NCBI GenBank assembly: GCA_003225295.1
Contig: QHYZ01000113.1
Span: 1-35,340 of the forward strand
Origin: Acidobacteriota bacterium
GTDB taxonomy: Bacteria > Acidobacteriota > Terriglobia > Acidiferrales > UBA7541
Length of the DNA stretch: 35,340 bases
Direction of reading: 5' to 3'
In this document: piece by piece, positions 1-7,789 of the stretch
Numbering within the stretch: position 1 is the first letter of the stretch
Layout of the letters: each line of letters starts with the position of its first letter
Program-made: the position numbers and the translations under genes
Notes under the pieces: model-generated
The model's input: only the letters and a program-made list of their open reading frames with translations
Database searches by the model: none
What the model was told of the DNA's origin: nothing

Positions 1-8
1 ACTACAAT

Positions 9-422
9 ATGAAAACCCTATCCGATTACCCAAACCTCCGGCAACAACGTCAGCAACTTCTCCAGCAACTCTCCGGCTTGCAAGAACTGCGGCGTGGCTC
101 GCTCACCGAACAATTTCTCATGGTTAAACGCAAGGACGGTTCGCGCGTCAAGCGCGGCCCTTATCCACTCCTGACTCGCAAGCACGGCCAGAAGACCGTC
201 TCCCGGCGCCTGACCGATCCCGCCCTGGTGCCCTTGTATCGGCAACAGATTCAAGCCATGCGGCAATTTGAAACCGTCGTGGACGGGTTAGTGCGGGTGG
301 GCGAGCAACTCAGTGATTTAGCGGTGGCCGAGGTGGTACAAAAAAAAACTCCAGGTGGAACTGGAACAAGCCGCCGAGGTGCGTCGCCTCGCCGCCGCCC
401 TGGCCACTCGGCAGACGCCTGA
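9..422 (+). CDS. ISKra4-associated accessory ORF (DUF6788-like)
   Basis: A 137-residue, strongly basic and helical protein starting at ATG 9, just inside the element. It resembles the small DUF6788-type proteins often encoded directly before ISKra4-family transposases; the family name is from memory. Its centre carries a Lys/Arg-rich patch (KRKDGSRVKRGPYPLL). The last roughly 25 residues, after the A run at 340-348, are Pro/Arg/Gly-rich and look like out-of-frame reading of the transposase start. The useful part therefore probably ends near residue 112, where translation or transcription may slip into the transposase frame. Its role, if any, in transposition is unknown. Confidence 0.7.
   Translation: MKTLSDYPNLRQQRQQLLQQLSGLQELRRGSLTEQFLMVKRKDGSRVKRGPYPLLTRKHGQKTVSRRLTDPALVPLYRQQIQAMRQFETVVDGLVRVGEQLSDLAVAEVVQKKTPGGTGTSRRGASPRRRPGHSADA
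340..348 (+). other. A9 slippery run at the ORF1/ORF2 overlap
   Basis: Nine consecutive A residues lie where the accessory ORF overlaps the transposase frame. The transposase frame is open from 322 and lies +1 relative to the first ORF. Losing one A by polymerase slippage, or a +1 ribosomal shift, would join the leading part of ORF1 to the transposase as one continuous helical protein. The GTG at 355 has no Shine-Dalgarno sequence before it, which favours expression by slippage or coupling. Confidence 0.5.
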
Positions 423-1674
423 TTTTGAAGCTTGGGAGAGCCTCGTGCTGCAAGCCGCCCGCCAAGGCGGAGCGGGAGTCCTGGGGACTTTGCTGAGTCA
501 CTGGCAGGGACACGCTCCCCGGGAGGTGATCCTCTGCCAGTGTGGCCAGCGCATGCGCAGTCGGGGCCGACGCCGTAAAGGGTTGGTAACGACCCTGGGC
601 CGGGTGCCCTTCGCGCGCTCCTTTTATCAATGCCCACCCTGTTCCCAGGGGCGCTTTCCCGACGACGAGCGTTTGGACATCGTCCAAACCATCTATTCGC
701 CTGGGGTGCGTCGACTCATGGCGCGTGCGGGTAGCCAATCCCAGTTTGCGCAGGCCGCCGCAGATTTGCGCTGCTACGCGGGGCTAACGCTCGAAGCGAG
801 GGAAATCGAGCGGGTGGCCGAAGAGGTGGGCCACCAAGTCGAGCAGTGGCTCTCGGCGCAACAGGAACAGATCTTGCAAACGGTTGGCACACCGGCGCCC
901 GCCGCTGCCTCCGAGGCCAAGTTCTATATTAGCTTCGACGGCACCGGTGTCCCGGTGCGCAAAAGCGAGTTGCTGGGACGGCGCGGCAAACAAGCAGATG
1001 GCTCGGCCCGCACCCGGGAAGCCAAGCTAGGCTGCGTGTTCACCCAAGTGGGCTTGGACAAAGAGGGCTATCCGCAACGCGAACCCCACTCCACCACCTA
1101 TGTCGGGGCCATTGAATCCAGCACGCTCTTTGGCTGGCGCCTGTACACCGAGGCTCTGCGCCGGGGTCTGGAGCAGGCCCACACGGTGGTCGTGCTGACC
1201 GACGGGGCTCGTTATAATCGCACGATTATCCAAACCCATTTCCACGATGCCGTGCATATCGTGGATTTGTTCCACGCCTATGAGCATTTAACCACCCTCG
1301 CGCAGATTCTCTGGGGTCAGGAGGCCAAAGCCCCGAAAGCCTGGCGGGATTGGCTGGAAGCGGGCGACATCGGCCGGCTCATTCGCCAAGCCGGCAAACA
1401 ACTGCCCGCCTCCGCTAAAAGCAAAAAGTCGATGCGCAAACAATTGCGCTACTTCGAGAACAATGCGCCGCAGATGCGCTATGCCGAATATCGTGAAAAG
1501 AAGTTCTTTGTGGGCTCCGGTGTGGTCGAGGCAGGCTGCCGCACGGTAATCGGTGAGCGTCTGAAACAATCTGGAATGCGCTGGTCCGTACGCGGAGCCA
1601 ATGCCATCATTGCCTTGCGCTGTTGCATTCTCTCTGGTCGATTTGAAGACTTTTGGGCTTCTCGCACTCCGTAG
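355..1674 (+). CDS. ISKra4-family transposase
   Basis: A 439-residue transposase (counted from GTG 355; the frame is open from 322). Candidate DDE residues are D195 in SFDGTGVPVRK, D283 in VVLTDGARYN and E392 in SGVVEAGCRT, followed by the family-typical tail with RWSVRGANAI and LRCC. Two CxC/CxxC pairs (about residues 61-63 and 93-96) suggest an N-terminal zinc-binding region. Length and motifs fit an intact ISKra4-family enzyme. It follows the DUF6788-like ORF with an overlap and an A9 run. No RBS precedes the GTG, so the real product may be a slippage fusion with the first ORF. The family assignment is firm; the expression mode is inferred. Confidence 0.88.
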   Translation: MELEQAAEVRRLAAALATRQTPDFEAWESLVLQAARQGGAGVLGTLLSHWQGHAPREVILCQCGQRMRSRGRRRKGLVTTLGRVPFARSFYQCPPCSQGRFPDDERLDIVQTIYSPGVRRLMARAGSQSQFAQAAADLRCYAGLTLEAREIERVAEEVGHQVEQWLSAQQEQILQTVGTPAPAAASEAKFYISFDGTGVPVRKSELLGRRGKQADGSARTREAKLGCVFTQVGLDKEGYPQREPHSTTYVGAIESSTLFGWRLYTEALRRGLEQAHTVVVLTDGARYNRTIIQTHFHDAVHIVDLFHAYEHLTTLAQILWGQEAKAPKAWRDWLEAGDIGRLIRQAGKQLPASAKSKKSMRKQLRYFENNAPQMRYAEYREKKFFVGSGVVEAGCRTVIGERLKQSGMRWSVRGANAIIALRCCILSGRFEDFWASRTP

Positions 1675-1731
1675 CTCCCCCTTTTATCTCGTACACCCCA
1701 TGACTTGCTGTTTGCCCGCATTTCCGGGATC

Positions 1732-4700
1732 TCAGAACGAAAGCCTGGCGCTCAACTGCATTTCGCGTCCCGGCGTCATGGCCATGGTGATCGTTCCGAA
1801 CTGCGGCGTATTGACGAAGCGGTTCGGCGTGCCCAGGTTTACCTTGTTCAGAGCGTTGAATGCTTCGGCACGAAACTGGAAATTGGTTCTCTCGCTGATG
1901 CGGAAGGCTCGCGCCAGCGCGAAGTCCAGCGTTTGCATGGGCGGGCCATACACGGAGTTCCGGCCTGCCTGGCCGTATGTGAACGCCGGGGGCGCAGCAA
2001 ATGCGGCGGGGTTAAACCACTCCGCGGCGGTGCGCGTGCCGGGGCCAAATATAGGCTGGCCGGTAACGTTGGCCCGGATGGGATTCTCGCCTAACACGGT
2101 CCCAGAGTTCGCCGTATCTCCGAACACGGAGATGGTGAAGGGCATTCCCGACTGGACCTGGTAGATGGTCGACAAATGCCAGTCCTCGGAAATGAGGCGA
2201 AGCCATTCCTGCCGCCGGAAAGCGGGAATGTTGTAAACGCTGCTCAGGGCGAAGCGGTGCTGCACGTCGCAACCTGGACCTTTTTCGGCGCTGAGATTCC
2301 TGTTGTCTTGTGGGATGGATGCTTCGTCCATCGGCGACCGGAAGTCCGGAGCGTTGGTCAGATTCTTGGCGAAGGTGTAGTTGGCCAGAATGCTGAGCCC
2401 ATGCGAATAGCGGCGGCGGACATTCAAGTAGCCCGCGTCGTACCAACTCCGCGCGGTGTTCTCCAACAAATTGATGGTGCTGACCGGGAACGTCTCACTT
2501 TGCACCACGGCGGTGGTGCTGCTCGGCGTCAACACCGTGCCCGGCCCGAAAGTGAGCGTCTTGAAGGGGCGCCGCGGGCCAAGAGGACCCGGCCCGGGAA
2601 GGGTGTTGTTGATCAAGTGCGCTCTTTGCAGGTGGAAACCGCGTGAGCCGATGTAGCCGACTTCAAGCGAGGTGTTTTGCCCGAAGCTCTTTTGCGCCGA
2701 GCCGTTCCATTGCTGCACGTACTGCGCGGGAGCGTGCGAATCAAAAGCCGTGAAACTGACCGTGGTGGGCGTCAGAGCCCCCGTGCCCAGAACCGGTGTG
2801 CCGAAATTCATGCCGGTGTTGAAGAGCGCCGCTGGCGGCGTGAAGTTATCGCCTTGCTGCGTCTCCGGAAAAACATAAGGGACGTTGTGCCGCTGGTTGC
2901 ACCAGGTGTTCAGATCTACAGGCGTAAAAAAGATTCCATAGGCCGCATGGAACACGAGGCCGACGCCTGGAAGGTGTTTGGCGATTCCCAAGCGCGGCGC
3001 AAAGTTATGCTTATTGGCGTACATCAGCCCTCGCGGATAACCCAACTGCCCGCCGATAAAAACGGAAGGAACGCCGTTGTTGAAAATCAGGTTGGTGTTG
3101 GTGTTCTGCTTGTCGTAGAGAGGGCTGGTGTATTCATAGCGGAGTCCGAGGTTAAGAGCAGTCGTGGGCGTCACCTGCCAACTATCTTCGGCGAACGCGG
3201 CCGTTCCCCAGGCGCGCAAATCCATTTGCGGTATACCAGCCTGGCGTTGTTTCACGGCGGGCAAGCCAAGCAGCATACTGGCCAGTCCGGAGCCGCTGCC
3301 GTCATTGAAACCAAATTCGGTGGTGTACCCGGTGGTGTATTGGTAGTATCCGCGGTTCTGGAAGAATCCCCACATGGGCCAGATGTAACGGTGGAATTCG
3401 GCGCCGAATTTCGTACCGTGGCGTCCGCGCTGCCACGCATAGGTATCCCGGAGTTCGATCGTCGTGTCCCAGGCATGCATGGGTGTTGCGGCAAAAGTGT
3501 CGCCGATTCCGGTGTACCCCTGAACGGCGAACCACGGGGAACCCCAGGCGTTCTTGCCTCCGAACCCAATTCCCTGAATGCCCAGCGCGCTAACCATATC
3601 GTTGACTCCGTCATTCTGCGAAGTGCGGTCCATCGAAAGGCGTGAAAGTGCGAGGGATACGGTGTTGACCCTGTTGCTGGTAAAAATGTGATTCCACGAC
3701 CCGACCGCCTGCTGGGACAAGTTGTTGAAGTTCACGCCAAAGCCGGGCAAATTTTCCGTCGTGGAGGTCATACCGCTGCTCGGGGAGAAGCCATTTTCTC
3801 CGCCGGCAGAGTAGCGAGCCAGCAGGGTGTCGCCGTTCGAGAAGTTATGGTCCACGCGAAACGTGCCCTGGTCCTGAGTGTGGCTTTCGGTGCGCACGTC
3901 GAGATAATTGTTCGAATCCGCATCGCCCCCCATCATCATCATGTTCGGCTGAGGCAGATATTTCAGTAAAAAGCTTTCGAGAATAGGATTGATCCGGCCG
4001 GGCGGAATCTGGTTGTTGGGAAACTGGGAGCGCGTATACGGGAAATTCGAGGGCCCGGTCGGCAAACTCGGGTTGTAATTTGGGTTACTCACCGCGACGG
4101 TGGGGTCGTAGATTTTGACATTGTTGGTGCTGAAATCACCCTTGATTTCGTCCGGCGTGGGGACAGTCAGAATCTGGGCGTCTGCCTGCGCAAGACGCAA
4201 GCCCTCATAATTGACGAAGAAAAAGGTCTTCTTTCCGATCAGCGGGCCGCCGAACGAGGCGCCGAAATTATTTTGCACCAGGTGATTGTTGCCCATGGAC
4301 GCGAAGGTGCTGGCATCCATTGCGCCGTTGCGGAGAAATTCGTAAATTGTTCCGTGGTATCGGCCGGAGCCGGAATGGGTGACGATATTGATCTGGCCAC
4401 CTCCCGCGCCTCCCATATCGGCGGTGTAGCTGCTCGTTTCCACTTGAAACTCTTTAACCGCATCGGGAGAAGGGCTCAGGTTCTGTGTGTTGAATGTCGG
4501 ATCGGTGTTGGTGGCGCCGTCCAGTAAGAAATAGTTCGCGTTCGGGCGGCTGCCACCGATGACTACGGCGGAGCGCTGCCCCGGACGCCAGTAAAGAGGA
4601 TTGGTGGATCCCGTCTGTGCTCCAAAACCAACGTGGGCTCCGGGCACAGTCAGCACAAGGTCAATCAACATGCGTCCATTGAGCGGCAATTCGCGAATGG

Positions 4701-5109
4701 ATGTGGGCTCGACGACCTCTCCCACGCTGGCGTCGGTGGTTTGCAAAACTTCTCTCCCGGCCGTGACTTCTACTCCTTCAGTGACGGAACCAACCCTCAG
4801 CGTGATGTCTACAGCAAGTTTCTGGCCCACCTCCAGCCGCAAGGACTGCTTTGCCGTAGCCAAGCCGGATGCTTCGACTCTTAGTTCATAATCATCAGGC
4901 AACAGTGCTGGGGCTTCGAAGAGTCCGTGTTGGTTCGTGACGACCCGACGGATTGCTCCGGTGCTCGCGGCCGTCAGCTTGACGGCGGCCCCCACAACAG
5001 GCAGATGCTGCGAATCGGTGACGATACCCGTGAGAACGGCGTAGTTGCTCTGGCCAAATCCGGGCACCGCGAGCCCCAGGAGAAATAGAAGTACGCCGAA
5101 TCGCCTCAT
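1732..5109 (-). CDS. TonB-dependent receptor with carboxypeptidase-regulatory-like N-terminal domain
   Basis: A large outer-membrane protein of about 1125 residues. I place the start at ATG 5109: the next bases encode a clear signal peptide (MRRFGVLLFLLGLAVPGFG, cleavage near residue 19) and a GGAGG lies 8 nt upstream. An in-frame ATG at 5184 would add 25 residues before the signal peptide and is unlikely. Residues about 25-105 form a CarboxypepD_reg-like beta domain (GIVTDSQHLPVVGAAV), about 115-260 a plug domain (SIRELPLNGRML), and the rest a beta-barrel ending in Phe (ARLSF), as expected for Bam-dependent barrels. Such Oar/SusC-like receptors are greatly expanded in Acidobacteriota and usually thought to import polymers or chelates; the substrate here cannot be told. 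An insertion sequence ends just beyond its stop codon. Confidence 0.9.
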   Translation of the reverse strand: MRRFGVLLFLLGLAVPGFGQSNYAVLTGIVTDSQHLPVVGAAVKLTAASTGAIRRVVTNQHGLFEAPALLPDDYELRVEASGLATAKQSLRLEVGQKLAVDITLRVGSVTEGVEVTAGREVLQTTDASVGEVVEPTSIRELPLNGRMLIDLVLTVPGAHVGFGAQTGSTNPLYWRPGQRSAVVIGGSRPNANYFLLDGATNTDPTFNTQNLSPSPDAVKEFQVETSSYTADMGGAGGGQINIVTHSGSGRYHGTIYEFLRNGAMDASTFASMGNNHLVQNNFGASFGGPLIGKKTFFFVNYEGLRLAQADAQILTVPTPDEIKGDFSTNNVKIYDPTVAVSNPNYNPSLPTGPSNFPYTRSQFPNNQIPPGRINPILESFLLKYLPQPNMMMMGGDADSNNYLDVRTESHTQDQGTFRVDHNFSNGDTLLARYSAGGENGFSPSSGMTSTTENLPGFGVNFNNLSQQAVGSWNHIFTSNRVNTVSLALSRLSMDRTSQNDGVNDMVSALGIQGIGFGGKNAWGSPWFAVQGYTGIGDTFAATPMHAWDTTIELRDTYAWQRGRHGTKFGAEFHRYIWPMWGFFQNRGYYQYTTGYTTEFGFNDGSGSGLASMLLGLPAVKQRQAGIPQMDLRAWGTAAFAEDSWQVTPTTALNLGLRYEYTSPLYDKQNTNTNLIFNNGVPSVFIGGQLGYPRGLMYANKHNFAPRLGIAKHLPGVGLVFHAAYGIFFTPVDLNTWCNQRHNVPYVFPETQQGDNFTPPAALFNTGMNFGTPVLGTGALTPTTVSFTAFDSHAPAQYVQQWNGSAQKSFGQNTSLEVGYIGSRGFHLQRAHLINNTLPGPGPLGPRRPFKTLTFGPGTVLTPSSTTAVVQSETFPVSTINLLENTARSWYDAGYLNVRRRYSHGLSILANYTFAKNLTNAPDFRSPMDEASIPQDNRNLSAEKGPGCDVQHRFALSSVYNIPAFRRQEWLRLISEDWHLSTIYQVQSGMPFTISVFGDTANSGTVLGENPIRANVTGQPIFGPGTRTAAEWFNPAAFAAPPAFTYGQAGRNSVYGPPMQTLDFALARAFRISERTNFQFRAEAFNALNKVNLGTPNRFVNTPQFGTITMAMTPGREMQLSARLSF

Positions 5110-5446
5110 AGGGTTTGCCTCCAGAAAAACTTCACGCTGCGCAAAGCGCAGTCTTCGGGGCACAAGAAACGAACGGTTCGGCACGAGATCGACATTCCGC
5201 CCCTTGGCCCGGGACTCTAACTTTCAAGATGGGCACCTACAATAGTAGGAAAGCATTAGCAAGGATCTCGGCTAGATTCGATTCCTCGGCGATAGAGCTC
5301 CTTCCGAGGATCCTCCTGGCTCGCTTGCCCACGGATTTTTCCACAGCCCCCCACTGGACTCCGCCTCCCCCACGAGGTACTCTAGCCACCCTTCGACAGG
5401 GGTCCCTTCCAGGGACATCCGAAGGCACTCGACCAGGATTCTCAAG
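5110..5446. other. Divergent intergenic region between TonB receptor and CHAD genes
   Basis: These 337 bp separate two divergently transcribed genes and must hold both promoters, but I find no convincing -35/-10 pair. Two short perfect hairpins are present: CTGCGC-AAA-GCGCAG at 5137-5151, in the presumed leader of the receptor gene, and GTCCCT-TCC-AGGGAC at 5402-5416, about 30 bp before the CHAD start. Neither is followed by a T run. No credible gene is seen. Confidence 0.5.
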
Positions 5447-6967
5447 ATGGCTACCGTGACTGCCATGCCCTCCGGTTCCCACCAGGAGCACCACGGCCTT
5501 TCCTTCTGGATGGATCGCGTCATCAAGGAGCTGGAAAGCGTCCGCTCGTCCCCCGACGCAGACGCCGTCCATGATCTTCGGGTGGCCATTCGCCGCTGCC
5601 GGTCGGTCGCTGCGGTGATGGAAGAGGTGGACCCCGATCCCGCCTGGCCCGCCATGCGCAAGGTGGCCCGCAAACTCTTCCGCGGGCTAGGTGCACTTCG
5701 CGATGCTCAAGTGATGGACGCGTGGGTAAAGAAACTCGCTCCCGAAACCGACGCCGTGCGCACGTATCTGCAAACCGCGTTCGAATCGAACGAACCAAAG
5801 CTGCGAGAAAACGCGCTCCGCGTGGCCGACAGATTCGACCAAAAGGCGTGGAAGCGCCTCGACCGCACTCTCAGTCAGCGCTCCCGCCTCGTGCCGGTTG
5901 GGAGTCTCGCCGCCGAATGCCTTGCTCTGGAACGATTCGAAAGCACCAGGGAGCTTCACGCCAAGGCCCTGCGCACCGAAAGACCCAAACCCTGGCATGC
6001 CTTGCGCATTGGACTGAAGCGCTTTCGCTACACGGTCGAAAGCCTGCTCCCGGAGCACTATGCCGCCTGGAGTGACAATCTCAAGCGTCTCCAGGACACG
6101 CTCGGCGAGATGCACGACCTCGACGTCCTTGCAGAAGTTGTCAAGAAGTCAGACTTCCTCGAAACCGAAGACTGTCTCAAACTCTGGCAGGAAAACATCA
6201 AACGCGAGCGCAACGATCGCATCGAAACCTATCGCCGGCTCACCCTCGGCAAGACCAGCCTCTGGAACATCAGGCGTTCCGGGCTACCCACGAATGGCCG
6301 GATCGAAGCTGCCGCTCTGGCCCGCTTGCGCGCCACGGCCCGCGCCGTTGATCCCCATGTGCGCCGTACCTCGCAAACCTCGCGTATCGCCGTGGCCCTT
6401 TTCGACGCCTTGAAACGCGCGGGCTCTGCTCCCGCGTTCAACGACCCCGCTCTTCGCCGGGTTTTGCTGTTTGCGGCTCGCTTGCATGGAGTTGGCGACA
6501 CGGACGCCGGCAAGTCACCTCAAAAAACCGCGCGCAAGTTCCTTCTTGGTCTCACGATTCCTCCCGGATGGAGCAACGAAGATTGGGAGTTGCTCGCTCT
6601 TGCGGTCCGTTACCATCGCGGGGCCGAACCCAGAGCAAAGGACGGTCCCTTTTCCAAGCTTTCGGCAGAGCAGCAGAACAGTGTCCGCGCCCTGGCCGGC
6701 GTTTTGCGGCTGGCGCGTGCGCTTCGCAAGTGCGGTGTGGTGAGCGGAGCAGGAATCAAAGCCGAAAAATCCGCCGACGCGATCGTGCTTCGTGTTCCCG
6801 GCCTAGTGGATGATCTCGAAACCGTCGCGCGCCTTGCTGCAGGCAAGCATCTTCTGGAAGATCGCCTTGGCATGCCCTTGATCCTAAAGGCCACCGCGAA
6901 GCCGGAAAAGGTCCTTGCCCTATCGCCCCGGCAAGCTCCCGAGTTCTCGGTCATCGCTTCCGATTGA
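5447..6967 (+). CDS. CHAD-domain protein fused to a degenerate Ppx-type HD domain
   Basis: A 506-residue cytoplasmic protein. Residues about 15-265 form a CHAD domain, a helical duplication with the conserved basic signature twice: VHDLRVAIRRCRS (H42, R45, R49) and WHALRIGLKRFRY (H184, R187, K191). CHAD domains are known polyphosphate binders. Residues about 315-500 align by eye with the C-terminal HD-type domain of the Ppx/GppA protein encoded 2.3 kb away: LLFAARLHGVGDT matches LLEAGALLHDTGH, and LALAVRYHRGAEP matches AALVRYHNRKSEP. The catalytic His-Asp pair is replaced by H347-G348, so this half is probably a non-catalytic regulatory or binding domain. The gene is convergent with the sixA-ppx series. 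A polyphosphate sensor or adaptor role is inferred. Confidence 0.85.
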   Translation: MATVTAMPSGSHQEHHGLSFWMDRVIKELESVRSSPDADAVHDLRVAIRRCRSVAAVMEEVDPDPAWPAMRKVARKLFRGLGALRDAQVMDAWVKKLAPETDAVRTYLQTAFESNEPKLRENALRVADRFDQKAWKRLDRTLSQRSRLVPVGSLAAECLALERFESTRELHAKALRTERPKPWHALRIGLKRFRYTVESLLPEHYAAWSDNLKRLQDTLGEMHDLDVLAEVVKKSDFLETEDCLKLWQENIKRERNDRIETYRRLTLGKTSLWNIRRSGLPTNGRIEAAALARLRATARAVDPHVRRTSQTSRIAVALFDALKRAGSAPAFNDPALRRVLLFAARLHGVGDTDAGKSPQKTARKFLLGLTIPPGWSNEDWELLALAVRYHRGAEPRAKDGPFSKLSAEQQNSVRALAGVLRLARALRKCGVVSGAGIKAEKSADAIVLRVPGLVDDLETVARLAAGKHLLEDRLGMPLILKATAKPEKVLALSPRQAPEFSVIASD

Positions 6968-7229
6968 GCACCCCAGCCACGCCGGATGACCACCTGTGCA
7001 CCCTCTTCGTCCCGAAACCATATTCCTGTCTATGCTTGAACGATGAGCCGCACCGGTTCGCCTCCCAGCCCGCCTTCCACGGCCGCTTGATTCAAGTGCT
7101 CCCGTGGATGAAACTTTGTTTTGTGCTTCCCCTCCACTGCTTCACGGACACCGCGGATTTACGTCTCTTCCGCACCTTGATTCGCAATCGTCACCGGGAG
7201 AAATAAAGCTAGGTATCTGAATTGTTGGC

Positions 7230-7730
7230 TTACTTCCCTGCTCGCCGCAGCAACTTAGGTGTGGCAAGCCACACGAGTTCGCCAATCGGCGGAGAAATAC
7301 GCCTGAGCTCCACGAAAGCCACCCCCGCTTTTTTCATCGCCGTCAGAGGCTTTCTAGAGCCGAGCGCCGTAGCGATGACCTCATCGAGTTGCGGAGCATG
7401 GCCAAAGAGAAAGACCATGGACGCTTGCTTGTCCTTCGCCAGTTCGCGAAATAGAAGGGACGGCTCTGCTCCCGGCAACAGCAAATCCGTCCGCCGAATC
7501 TTCTGTTTGGCGTACGCCAGCGCACTGGCAAAAATTTGCGCGGTCTGCGTAGCGCGCACGTACGGACTTGAAAGCAACAGATCACCCGTCACACCGAGCG
7601 CTGCCACTCCTTTGGCCACCTGTTTGGTCTTCTCGATGCCCGCCTCGGTCAGATACCGTTCCGGGTCGGGAGGGCATTTGGGGTCCTCACGGTCAATGGC
7701 AATCCCATGGCGAACAATGTAAAGCTGCAT
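7230..7730 (-). CDS. sixA: SixA-type phosphohistidine phosphatase (histidine phosphatase superfamily)
   Basis: A small (166-residue) histidine phosphatase. The ATG at 7730 is chosen because a GGAG lies 8 nt upstream and the protein then starts directly with MQLYIVRHG, where H8 is the phospho-acceptor. The other family residues are visible: SPYVRATQTAQ (second Arg) and FGHAPQLDEV (catalytic His). SixA enzymes remove phosphate from phosphohistidine on signalling or PTS proteins; in E. coli the reported targets are ArcB and NPr. It is the last gene of a minus-strand series and starts 59 bp after the Ppx stop, so it is probably co-transcribed. The substrate is not predictable here. Confidence 0.87.
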   Translation of the reverse strand: MQLYIVRHGIAIDREDPKCPPDPERYLTEAGIEKTKQVAKGVAALGVTGDLLLSSPYVRATQTAQIFASALAYAKQKIRRTDLLLPGAEPSLLFRELAKDKQASMVFLFGHAPQLDEVIATALGSRKPLTAMKKAGVAFVELRRISPPIGELVWLATPKLLRRAGK

Positions 7731-7789
7731 CCCTTTTCTCCTTCGAATCAACGAGTCCTCGACAAACGGCACTTCTGCGGCCCGGCAAT

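Larger units (their letters stand above)
1..1699 (+). mobile_element. ISKra4-family insertion sequence, left tip outside window
   Basis: The stretch holds an accessory ORF followed by an ISKra4-type transposase. The right tip is inferred by comparing the bases after the transposase stop with those after the stop of the second element at the right edge of the window: both contain an A/T-rich stretch, then TCG, two variable bases and CACCC, ending here near 1694-1699. Read inwards the tip begins GGGGTGTACGAG. The left inverted repeat must lie before position 1 and is not visible. The element ends about 32 bp from the stop codon of the TonB receptor gene, so that gene seems undamaged. The tip position is an inference. 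Confidence 0.75.

Noticed and set aside
2677-3645. Long open frame (322 codons) on the plus strand opposite the TonB receptor gene
   Set aside because: No recognisable family, no RBS, Arg/Gly-rich composition typical of antisense frames in GC-rich genes; the minus-strand receptor explains the region.
5402-5416. GTCCCT-TCC-AGGGAC hairpin as a terminator
   Set aside because: It lies upstream of the CHAD gene, and no T run follows on either strand.
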